The notes below the pieces were generated by a model. It saw only the letters and a program-made list of their open reading frames with translations, was not told the DNA's origin and did not search any database. Below, one piece after another: positions 1 to 5,780 of a DNA stretch of 10,678 bases. Position 1 is the stretch's first letter; each line of letters starts with the position of its first letter. Made by a program: the position numbers and the translations under genes. The stretch covers positions 1 to 10,678 of the forward strand of contig JAJYZH010000013.1 of assembly GCA_021800135.1 (NCBI GenBank), written 5' to 3'. The stretch comes from Microcaldota archaeon. GTDB lineage: Archaea > Micrarchaeota > Micrarchaeia > Micrarchaeales > Micrarchaeaceae.

Positions 1-28
1 ATTCTGAACAGATTTGCAACAAACTGAC

Positions 29-64
29 TTAAAAAACAGACTCAAACATAAGGCTGTCTGTTTT
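29..64 (-). terminator. Terminator-like hairpin with T run behind the AsnC-type regulator
   Basis: Positions 33-41 (AAAACAGAC) and 56-64 (GTCTGTTTT) are a perfect 9-bp inverted repeat with a 14-nt loop. Read on the minus strand, the stem begins at the stop codon of the regulator gene (64-66) and ends in a run of six T (36-31). A hairpin plus T run is compatible with transcription termination; in archaea the T run is usually the main signal. It could instead be a remnant of a mobile-element end. Confidence 0.55.
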
Positions 65-864
65 CACCTATTTGTTGGACAAAGTCGCATTAGACTGTCA
101 CTAGCAGGGCGAGGCACCTCTTTGCTACGTTTCCATACTTTCTTCTCTAATAAGTCAAAGAACCTATCTGTTATAGGTACATAACCATAAGAGTCTGTAA
201 CTATCGTGGTATTCCAATCAGCTTCATAGTCCTTTAAACGTTCATCACTTGTGAATTTGTATATGATATTGCTTATAATAAAATTATCTTCAGCAAGTAT
301 GTAAAGGATAAAATCGTAAACACCAGTAGAAACCATCGCTAGTTGTACCCGTGGTTCATTTTCAAGCACCTCTTTTAACACTTCAGCAGAGGGCTTCTTC
401 TCTTTGAATTTGACCAGAGTCAAATACGTGGAAAATCCTAGTTTAGTATAATTTATGCTAGCGAAATACCTTATCCCGTATCTCTCTTCCAGTTCTGCCT
501 TCCTGCGTTCTACTGTTTGTAGCGTAACTCCTAACTTGTTTGCTAATGCAGACAGTGGTATCCTGCAATTCATGCTTAAATACATAAGTATGCTTTCATC
601 AATCTTATCGAAATCGTATGTCGGTACTGAAGTGACAACAGGCTGGTTAACTGCCTTTACTACCACTCTCTTTATGAATTCTCCTGTCTCTATTATTCTT
701 CCAAGATACTCTTTTTTACTGCGCACCTTCTTATCCTTTTTGTCCCACCATGCTTTTGATTTGTATACATAAAATCTGCCATTGATAACTGCCAGCACTA
801 TATAATAAGGGTACTCTAACTTAAGCCTCTCAAAAGTCTTTCTAACATTTTCTGGTACCTCCAT
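64..864 (-). CDS. AsnC/Lrp-family transcriptional regulator with transposase-like N-terminal domain
   Basis: Probable DNA-binding regulator of 266 aa, against about 150 aa for a usual Lrp/AsnC protein. Residues 85-132 (from FDKIDESIL through LGVTLQTVERR) look like the winged helix-turn-helix, and residues about 145-225 look like the ligand-binding/oligomerising RAM domain (GVYDFILYIL, then the region after the glycine turn). The extra N-terminus, residues about 20-66 (FYVYKSKAWWDKKDKK, KEYLGRI, ETGE), resembles from memory the leader segment of IS4/IS1634-type archaeal transposases, which also carry a Y-V-Y, W-D-K, K-YLG pattern. No catalytic transposase domain follows, so this is a fusion or co-opted domain and not a transposase. 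The ATG at 862-864 is preceded directly by a palindrome and a TATA-like CAAATATC, suggesting a leaderless or very short-leader mRNA. The gene is more AT-rich than its neighbours, consistent with transfer. The effector and target genes cannot be told from the sequence. Confidence 0.8.
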   Translation of the reverse strand: MEVPENVRKTFERLKLEYPYYIVLAVINGRFYVYKSKAWWDKKDKKVRSKKEYLGRIIETGEFIKRVVVKAVNQPVVTSVPTYDFDKIDESILMYLSMNCRIPLSALANKLGVTLQTVERRKAELEERYGIRYFASINYTKLGFSTYLTLVKFKEKKPSAEVLKEVLENEPRVQLAMVSTGVYDFILYILAEDNFIISNIIYKFTSDERLKDYEADWNTTIVTDSYGYVPITDRFFDLLEKKVWKRSKEVPRPASDSLMRLCPTNR

Positions 865-881
865 AGTATAATGATAATACT
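865..881 (-). promoter_or_regulatory. Candidate autoregulatory operator, 17-bp imperfect palindrome
   Basis: AGTATAATGATAATACT is a palindrome with seven of eight pairs matching around the central G873. It abuts the regulator's start codon and lies downstream of a TATA-like element (885-892, CAAATATC on the minus strand), so it would cover the expected transcription start. Many Lrp/AsnC proteins repress their own gene by binding such sites; use of this site by this protein is inference. Confidence 0.4.
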
Positions 882-884
882 CTA

Positions 885-892
885 GATATTTG
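885..892 (-). promoter_or_regulatory. TATA-like box of the AsnC-type regulator gene
   Basis: The minus strand reads CAAATATC within an AT-rich stretch (TTCAAATATCTAG), roughly 24-28 nt ahead of the ATG at 864. That is the usual archaeal distance between a TATA box and the transcription start, so the transcript may be nearly leaderless. No strong ribosome binding site is seen upstream of the ATG, which agrees. Confidence 0.35.
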
Positions 893-936
893 AATTTTCC
901 TCATATTGTAATGGATAAGGTTATGCAACAAAACGA

Positions 937-1602
937 CTACCCCTTAACAGTACTTGATACACACATTCTTTTCAGCACGCATCTCTCGCAGTGTTTCGCC
1001 TTTGCCTGGCAAGTGTCCCTCCCGAGGGCTATGAAGAGGTGCGACACGTTGCTCCACTCTTTCCTTGGAAACAGCTTTACCAGTTTCGCCTCTATCTTCT
1101 CCGGATCCCTTGTCCTTGCGAGGCCTAGCCTGTTGGAAACCGTTATGCAGTGCGTGTCTATGGCGATGCCTTCGTTGATCCCGAACGCGTTCGACAGGAC
1201 CACGTTCGCCGTCTTCCTTCCTACTCCTGGCAGGCTCGTAAGCCCTGCCATAGTTTTCGGTACCTTACCCTTGAACTCCGTTTCTATGATTTCGGCAGCC
1301 GAGACTATGTTCTTTGCCTTGTTCCTGTAGAGTCCGAGGCTTCTGACGAATCTGTACAGCTCCCTGCCATCGAGCCTTGCAAAATCCGCCGGCTTTTTGT
1401 AGGCCTTGAAGAGTCTCGCGGTTACCTTGTTTACCTGCTTGTCCTGAGATTGCGCAGAGAGCATTGTAGCGACTAGGAGTTCCCACGGATTCGCGTGTTC
1501 CAGAGAGGTTTGCATCTCGTCTGCGTATCGTGTCTTGAGCAGCCTCAGAATGTCTCTTGCGTAATCTTTTTTTTCAGAAGCCTTCATGTAAAGTAGTAAC
1601 AT
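937..1602 (-). CDS. nth: Endonuclease III (DNA glycosylase/AP lyase), paralogue 1
   Basis: Base-excision-repair enzyme that removes oxidised pyrimidines and cleaves the resulting abasic site. All family hallmarks are present in 221 aa, close to the usual 210-220. They are LSAQSQD at residues 49-54, the helix-hairpin-helix LPGVGRKTANVV with the catalytic lysine K130, the catalytic aspartate D149 in AIDTHC, and the [4Fe-4S] loop C198-x6-C205-x2-C208-x5-C214 with canonical spacing. The start is uncertain: the ATG at 1602 gives MLLLYMKASEKK, while a second ATG at 1587 gives MKASEKK, and neither has a clear ribosome binding site. It lies head to head with a second endonuclease III across a 56-bp gap and on the same strand as the downstream AsnC-type regulator (72-bp gap). 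The family call is firm; the exact substrate range is not readable from sequence. Confidence 0.95.
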   Translation of the reverse strand: MLLLYMKASEKKDYARDILRLLKTRYADEMQTSLEHANPWELLVATMLSAQSQDKQVNKVTARLFKAYKKPADFARLDGRELYRFVRSLGLYRNKAKNIVSAAEIIETEFKGKVPKTMAGLTSLPGVGRKTANVVLSNAFGINEGIAIDTHCITVSNRLGLARTRDPEKIEAKLVKLFPRKEWSNVSHLFIALGRDTCQAKAKHCERCVLKRMCVSSTVKG

Positions 1603-1658
1603 GTTCTGAAATCCCGTATTTAATAATTTTTATAGTGAATGTTACGTGGAGGTAATGA
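1603..1658. promoter_or_regulatory. Shared divergent promoter region between the two endonuclease III genes
   Basis: The 56-bp gap holds an AT-rich core, TTTAATAATTTTTATAG (about 1619-1635), that can supply a TATA element in either direction. On the plus strand, TTTTTATA lies about 25-30 nt upstream of the GTG at 1659; on the minus strand, TATAAAAATTATTAAAT precedes the ATG at 1602. The plus-strand side also contains GGAGGT (1648-1653). So short a divergent promoter suggests that the two genes compete for, or share, transcription initiation. Confidence 0.5.
1648..1653 (+). promoter_or_regulatory. Strong Shine-Dalgarno site deciding the GTG start at 1659
   Basis: GGAGGT is a full match to the anti-SD core and lies 5 nt before GTG 1659. 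The nearby ATG at 1655 is too close and runs into TAG after five codons, and an in-frame TGA at 1656-1658 excludes any longer form. The GTG is therefore the start. Confidence 0.75.
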
Positions 1659-2330
1659 GTGTTTGGTGGTAGTGCGGAGAGGGGGAAGCTGCTTTCAAGT
1701 GACAATTCGAGAAAACTCGTTTCCGCTCTAGAAGAGGCGTACAGGGGCGCGAAGTACTATCTGGATTTCTCTACCTCCGTCGACCTTCTTGCCGCCGCAA
1801 TCCTTTCTGCACAGACTAGGGACGAGGTCGTGAACGCCATAACACCATTATTATTCAAAAAGTTCCGCACAGCGAAAGACTACGCCGGCAGTAATCTCGA
1901 TGAACTCCTCAAGTATGTGAACCGCGTAAGTTTCGCCGGAAACAAGGCCAATAACATCATTGCCGCGTTCAAAATCATAGATGACAAGTATAATGGCCGC
2001 GTTCCAGACAAGAAAGATCAACTTGTAGAGCTCCCGGGTATTGGCGAGAAGACTGCCAATACTATACTGATAAACGCATATGGTATAGTGATTGGGATCC
2101 CTGTAGATACATGGGTAATAAAGCTGTCGTATAGGATGGGGTTAAGCCTGAACAAGGATCCAGATAAGATAGAGCAGGACCTGATGGGCAAAGTAGACAG
2201 AAGATATTGGCACAACTTCGCATACGTTCTTAAGGCACATGGCAAAAAGATATGCGGTACTGTACCTGCATGCAGCAAATGCACCGTAAATAAAATATGC
2301 CCCAGAAACGGGGTAACCCGGAGCGTGTAG
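1659..2330 (+). CDS. nth: Endonuclease III-like DNA glycosylase, paralogue 2, atypical Fe-S loop
   Basis: Second HhH-GPD glycosylase/AP lyase, 223 aa, starting at GTG with a strong ribosome binding site. It keeps ILSAQTRDE (48-56), the helix-hairpin-helix LPGIGEKTANTIL with lysine K131 at the catalytic position, and D150 in PVDTW. The lysine points to the bifunctional endonuclease III type and away from MutY (serine here) or mismatch thymine glycosylases (tyrosine). Two differences from paralogue 1 stand out. DTW replaces the usual DTH after the catalytic aspartate, and the Fe-S cysteines are C199-x5-C205-x2-C208-x5-C214, one residue shorter in the first spacer than canonical. The two proteins are clearly homologous but strongly diverged, as in an old duplication or independent acquisition, so substrate specialisation is plausible. 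The EndoQ-type gene follows after about 160 bp on the same strand. Confidence 0.92.
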   Translation: MFGGSAERGKLLSSDNSRKLVSALEEAYRGAKYYLDFSTSVDLLAAAILSAQTRDEVVNAITPLLFKKFRTAKDYAGSNLDELLKYVNRVSFAGNKANNIIAAFKIIDDKYNGRVPDKKDQLVELPGIGEKTANTILINAYGIVIGIPVDTWVIKLSYRMGLSLNKDPDKIEQDLMGKVDRRYWHNFAYVLKAHGKKICGTVPACSKCTVNKICPRNGVTRSV

Positions 2331-2492
2331 AAGATGCGAGGAAAAATGCTAAGGAATGAAATGCATTGCGGGGCTAATAGCGATAAGCATGTACCCTTCA
2401 CGACCAAAGCCGATCCATCAAACTATGGTTTACTATGGCTGTGGCGCAGACGTATATGGCCAAAACATCATTGATATACTATGGTGTATAAA
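2331..2492 (+). promoter_or_regulatory. Leader/intergenic region with three ACTATGG copies ahead of the EndoQ-type gene
   Basis: This gap of about 160 bp contains ACTATGG at 2422-2428, 2432-2438 and 2478-2484. A TATA-like CGTATATGG lies at 2451-2459. GGTG at 2483-2486 is spaced 6 nt from ATG 2493, a plausible ribosome binding site. A 46-codon open frame (2334-2474) crosses it but has no ribosome binding site or recognisable product. Confidence 0.3.
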
Positions 2493-3755
2493 ATGAAAGT
2501 TATCGCAGACCTGCATGTCCATTCCAGATACGCCATGGCCTGCAGCTCAAGTATCAACATACGGTCTATGGAGTCTACTGCTTTAACTAAGGGAATTGCC
2601 CTGCTTGGAACTGGGGACTTCACACATCCAGAATGGCTCGCGGAACTGAAAAGTGAACTCGAGGAACTTGGCAATGGAGTCCTTAAAGTCAGGGGCAGTA
2701 CCTCAAAAGTCAGGTTCTTGCTGAGCGTTGAAATAGCGACTACGCACAATGTAGGCAATGCATCAAAACGCATACATCATTGCATCATGCTCCCAGGCTT
2801 TGATGCAGTAGATTCTTTTATAGATAGAATAAGCGTAAGGGGAAGCTTGAAGTCCGACGGCAGGCCCATGCTTTCTATGTCCCCTGCAGAACTCGTAGAT
2901 GCAGCTACTTCAGCTGACAGCAAGGCGTTTGTTTACCCTGCGCACATGTGGACTCCCTTCTTCGGCGCTCTAGGTCAGTATGCTGGATACAGCTCCCTCA
3001 AGGAAGTGTACGATGATCGGGAAAAGGATATATACGCGGGGGAAACAGGCCTAAGCAGCGATCCAAAGATGAACTGGCGTGTTTCAAGCCTCGACAAGTA
3101 TGCGCTCCTTTCAAACAGCGACATGCACTCTCTTGCAAAAATGGGGCGTGAGGCGAACGTGTTCGAACTCAGTGAAAACTTTTCCTACAATGACGTGATA
3201 AACGTGATAAAGGACAAGGACGGCGGCCGCTTCAGCAAGACTATTGAGTTCTACCCAGAGGAAGGTAAGTACCACTACGATGGCCATAGGGATTGCCACT
3301 TTTCAATCAATCCAGATGTTGAGAAGAGCAGGATATGCCCCGTGTGTGGAAAAACACTAGTAATCGGGGTGCTGCACAGGGTCAACGACCTCGCCGACAA
3401 TCCTCCAGGAAGGAAGCCAAGCGGTGCGCATCCTTTCATCAATCTGGTTCCGCTAGAGGAGATCATAGCGTATGTGATGAAGAAAGCCGCATACTCTGTA
3501 GCGGTAAAGGCAAAGTACGATGACCTCATCAGCAGATTCGGGACCGAGTTCAACGTCCTTTCTGAAGCTAATATAGACGAGATAGGCAGTGCCGCGGGCG
3601 ACAAGATCGCGGAAGCTGTGTCTAACGTGAGGGATAACAGGATTAGAATAGATCCTGGATACAACGGCGTGTTCGGCAAGCTCTATCTTCTGGGTGAGGA
3701 AGGAGACGGGAATCAGCAGGCAAGATCGAGGCAGAAGTCACTTTTTGATAGATGA
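2493..3755 (+). CDS. Endonuclease Q (EndoQ) family PHP-domain DNA repair nuclease
   Basis: Probable EndoQ, which nicks DNA 5' of deaminated bases (uracil, hypoxanthine, xanthine) and abasic sites. The protein is 420 aa, close to the archaeal enzyme of about 420. The N-terminal PHP domain shows the expected metal-ligand motifs: DLHVHS (H8, H10), GTGDFTHPEW (D42, H45), SVEIATTH (E80, H85), HHC (H95, H96), YPAHMW (H151) and NSDMHS (D210, H212). A zinc-knuckle-like region has H265-x2-C268-x13-C282-x2-C285, followed by DLADNPPGRKP and a helical C-terminal domain with ISRFGTEFNVL. The extreme C-terminus QKSLFDR resembles a PCNA-interacting peptide lacking its last aromatic residues. I prefer ATG 2493 (MKVIADLHVHS) over ATG 2481, which adds only MVYK, because GGTG is spaced 6 nt from 2493. 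The gene sits beside two endonuclease III genes, and its last 18 bp overlap a convergent membrane-protein gene. Confidence 0.88.
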   Translation: MKVIADLHVHSRYAMACSSSINIRSMESTALTKGIALLGTGDFTHPEWLAELKSELEELGNGVLKVRGSTSKVRFLLSVEIATTHNVGNASKRIHHCIMLPGFDAVDSFIDRISVRGSLKSDGRPMLSMSPAELVDAATSADSKAFVYPAHMWTPFFGALGQYAGYSSLKEVYDDREKDIYAGETGLSSDPKMNWRVSSLDKYALLSNSDMHSLAKMGREANVFELSENFSYNDVINVIKDKDGGRFSKTIEFYPEEGKYHYDGHRDCHFSINPDVEKSRICPVCGKTLVIGVLHRVNDLADNPPGRKPSGAHPFINLVPLEEIIAYVMKKAAYSVAVKAKYDDLISRFGTEFNVLSEANIDEIGSAAGDKIAEAVSNVRDNRIRIDPGYNGVFGKLYLLGEEGDGNQQARSRQKSLFDR

Positions 3756-4070
3756 CCTGCGCTGGCCGCTGCCCCTTCCTATTCTGGCCTTAATCGCTAT
3801 GTCTGCCATCGCCTCAAGTATCCTCTGGTAGTGCCTTATAGTGAATATTATAGCGAAAAGCACAGCGGCTATGATCACTTCAGCGAAAATAAGGTAGTCG
3901 CTTATTATCAGCACGGACATTGAGAACTTGAATCCCTTCATCACAAGCAGGGTCGCAATCGCAACAAGGAAGTCAAGCCCTACCGAAGCGTACGCAAGCC
4001 TCTCGAGCAGCCTGTCTAATCTTTTGACTCTTTCTACGTCACGTCCGTACATATCTATCACTGGCGCCAT
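3738..4070 (-). CDS. Small two-helix membrane protein of unknown function
   Basis: I do not recognise the family. The 110-aa protein has a charged N-terminus (residues 8-25, rich in R, K, D and E, probably an amphipathic helix), two hydrophobic segments at about 27-44 and 52-78, and a basic C-terminal tail (R96 to the end, RIGRGSGQRRSSIKK). By the positive-inside rule both ends probably face the cytoplasm. I chose ATG 4070 (MAPVIDMYGRD) because GGTGA lies 6 nt upstream on the minus strand and an AT-rich TATA-like tract follows further up. A start at 4175 would add 35 residues that do not look conserved and would run through the promoter region. It is divergent from the stomatin gene across 147 bp, and its end overlaps the 3' end of the EndoQ-type gene by 18 bp. 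A role with the stomatin is possible but untested. Confidence 0.7.
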   Translation of the reverse strand: MAPVIDMYGRDVERVKRLDRLLERLAYASVGLDFLVAIATLLVMKGFKFSMSVLIISDYLIFAEVIIAAVLFAIIFTIRHYQRILEAMADIAIKARIGRGSGQRRSSIKK

Positions 4071-4217
4071 TAATTCACCAGCATCAAGTAATAAAAAATA
4101 TGTTGTACAAACCGGATTTGCGGAATTTTCCCAACATCTCGAATTATGGCGCAGTAAAACGACTGCCAGTATCAATAACTATTTAAGTATTGACAGCAAT
4201 CTAGTAAGAGTGGTAAA
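4071..4217. promoter_or_regulatory. Divergent promoter region between the membrane protein and stomatin genes
   Basis: On the minus strand, CTGGTGAATTA precedes ATG 4070 (ribosome binding site GGTGA), and ATATTTTTTATTACTT (about 4085-4100) is a TATA-like tract. On the plus strand, ACTATTTAAGTATT (about 4178-4191) is a good TATA candidate about 30 nt upstream of ATG 4218, implying a short or absent leader for the stomatin mRNA. No other structure was seen. Confidence 0.45.
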
Positions 4218-5228
4218 ATGGAGGTGCAAAGTTCTGGCGCTAGAAGATTTGCCGGCTCAGCAGCGGCCGGGATCGATCTGTTTATAATAGTAATACTCGG
4301 AGCAGCCGCTATTTACTTTACCGGCTACGCGCAGGGAAGCATAATAACGTTCATAATAATCCTGATAGTACTGGCACTTTCTCTCAGGGTTGTCAAGGAA
4401 TGGGACAGGATGCCCGTCCTAAGGCTTGGAAAATATTCGGGAATGATAGGCCCAGGCCTTTACTTCATCATACCGATATTCGATAAGACCCCTGTCACTG
4501 TAGATCTGAGGGTCATAAGCACAGTCTTCAGCGCAGAGAAGACGCTAACAACAGACAATGTTCCTGTAGACGTAGACGCGATACTGTTCTGGCAGGTAAA
4601 GAATCCGGAGCAGTCAATACTCGCCGTTCAGAACTATACTAGCTCAGTGCAGCTTGCCGCCCAGACTGCGCTCAGGGACATAATAGGAAAGGAAGAACTT
4701 TCTACTATGCTCGCCGGAAGAGACATAATCGGAGACGATATAAAGAAGCATATAGAGGAGCGCATAGTAAGCTGGGGCATAGATGCCATATCGGTAGAGA
4801 TAAGGGACGTATCAATACCCCTGGAGCTGCAGAACGCAATGGCAAAAGTCGCTACTTCGGACAGGGAGAAGCAGGCGCGCGTGATACTAGCCGAAAGCGA
4901 ATCGCTTGCGGCAGACAAGATGCTGGAGGCGTCAAAGAAGTACCAGTCTGACGTATATGCAATGCAGCTCAGGGCCATGAACATGATGTACGAGGTCAGC
5001 CTGGCGGGAAAGAACCTTATGGTTTTCATCCCAACCGAAAGCAAAGGCTTCAGCATACCAACACCCATCGGCACTCTAGGCATCGTGGACCTTGCGAAGA
5101 CAGCTGGAAAGCAGCAATCGGGGTCCACGCAGCAATCAGGGCAGAACGCACAGCAGCCTCAGGACTCAGGGCCATCAGGCCCCCAGCCCAAACAACTGAA
5201 GAAACACGGCGCTGCGAGCAACCTCTGA
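4218..5228 (+). CDS. Stomatin-like SPFH/band 7 membrane protein
   Basis: Membrane-anchored SPFH-domain protein, 336 aa; such proteins form ring or cage oligomers that organise membrane patches. The N-terminus carries two hydrophobic helices (about 19-36 and 41-58), followed by the stomatin signature region VKEWDRMPVLRLGKY (59-73), GPGLYFIIP and the VDLRV, LTTDNVPVDVDA block (95-121). A long alpha-helical stretch (about 205-250, EKQARVILAESESLAADKM) is typical of oligomerising stomatins. The tail from about 298 to 327 is rich in Q, S, G and P and looks disordered. In many archaea and bacteria a stomatin gene is paired with an NfeD-type partner; no NfeD-like gene lies here, and the closest neighbour is the divergent two-helix protein. 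A TATA-like ACTATTTAAG is about 30 nt upstream of the ATG. Confidence 0.9.
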   Translation: MEVQSSGARRFAGSAAAGIDLFIIVILGAAAIYFTGYAQGSIITFIIILIVLALSLRVVKEWDRMPVLRLGKYSGMIGPGLYFIIPIFDKTPVTVDLRVISTVFSAEKTLTTDNVPVDVDAILFWQVKNPEQSILAVQNYTSSVQLAAQTALRDIIGKEELSTMLAGRDIIGDDIKKHIEERIVSWGIDAISVEIRDVSIPLELQNAMAKVATSDREKQARVILAESESLAADKMLEASKKYQSDVYAMQLRAMNMMYEVSLAGKNLMVFIPTESKGFSIPTPIGTLGIVDLAKTAGKQQSGSTQQSGQNAQQPQDSGPSGPQPKQLKKHGAASNL

Positions 5229-5360
5229 AGGGGGTAAGTAATATAAATCTTCCAGAAGTATCTCTACACATCTTCCAGCAAGTAATAAAAATCAGAACTT
5301 ACAATGCATAAGCGGTAGAGCAGACCCAACAATATATGCTACTTTCTAAAGTGTTTTGTT
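5229..5360 (+). promoter_or_regulatory. Promoter region of the uL30-uL15 genes with short direct repeats
   Basis: AATATATGC (5331-5339) is a TATA box placed about 26 nt before ATG 5361, which predicts a leaderless transcript. Further upstream two motifs recur. AAGTAATATAAATC (5236-5249) matches AAGTAATAAAAATC (5280-5293) with one mismatch, and ATCTTCCAG occurs at 5247-5255 and 5270-5278, each time followed after zero or one base by AAGTA. Confidence 0.45.
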
Positions 5361-5780
5361 ATGAAGAGCGACATGCGAAGCAAGTTAATCGCCGTAGTCA
5401 GGGTGAGGGGCAGAGTGAAGGTCAGGGGAAATATACAGGAGACCCTGGACAGGCTAAGGCTGAAGAAGCCGAACAATTGCGTGGTCGTAAAAGCCACAGA
5501 TTCGTATATCGGTATGATAAACAAGGCTAACGACTACATCGCTTACGGCGAGATAGACAGCCAGATACTGGACAGAATACTGAAGAAGTACGGCATCCAG
5601 ATGAGCGCGGAGTCGCTTAATTCGTCACCAGAAAAGATGGCGGAGCTTAAGCAGCATCTCCCATTCAGACTCAGGCCTCCAAGCAGGGGGTACAGGAACA
5701 TCAAGTTCAGCTACAAGGATCATGGCGCTCTCGGTTACATGGGCAAGGAAATAAATGGGCTTCTAGCAAGGATGATCTGA
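5361..5780 (+). CDS. rpl30: Large subunit ribosomal protein uL30 (archaeal L30)
   Basis: Structural protein of the 50S subunit. The 139 aa begin with the uL30 fold (SKLIAVVRVRGRVKVRG, ETLDRLRLKKPNNCVVV) and continue into the archaeal/eukaryotic C-terminal extension with YGEID, LPFRLRPPSRGY and KEINGLLARM; the bacterial protein is only about 60 aa. ATG 5361 is supported by a TATA box at 5331-5339 that would start transcription at the ATG; ATG 5373 (MRSKLIAVV) is an alternative start that removes four residues. The TGA overlaps the next gene's ATG by one base (TGATG), suggesting translational coupling with uL15. The usual upstream neighbour in archaeal spc-type operons, uS5, is absent and a stomatin gene lies there instead. 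Confidence 0.95.
   Translation: MKSDMRSKLIAVVRVRGRVKVRGNIQETLDRLRLKKPNNCVVVKATDSYIGMINKANDYIAYGEIDSQILDRILKKYGIQMSAESLNSSPEKMAELKQHLPFRLRPPSRGYRNIKFSYKDHGALGYMGKEINGLLARMI

Noticed and set aside
667..807. A broken transposase gene at the regulator locus
   Set aside because: Only the short leader-like segment is present, in frame with an intact HTH and RAM region, with no catalytic domain or target duplication visible; a fusion protein is the better reading.
1655..1672. ATG 1655 as start of the second endonuclease III
   Set aside because: It is in the wrong frame and meets TAG after five codons; GTG 1659 has the ribosome binding site.
2334..2474. 46-codon open frame in the gap before the EndoQ-type gene
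   Set aside because: There is no ribosome binding site and no recognisable protein pattern, and it covers likely promoter and repeat elements; chance opening is more likely.
4071..4175. N-terminal extension of the two-helix membrane protein up to ATG 4175
   Set aside because: The extra 35 residues run through the divergent promoter, while GGTGA with proper spacing supports ATG 4070.
5312..5321. GCGGTAGAGC resembling a tRNA D-arm
   Set aside because: No acceptor, anticodon or T arm can be formed around it.
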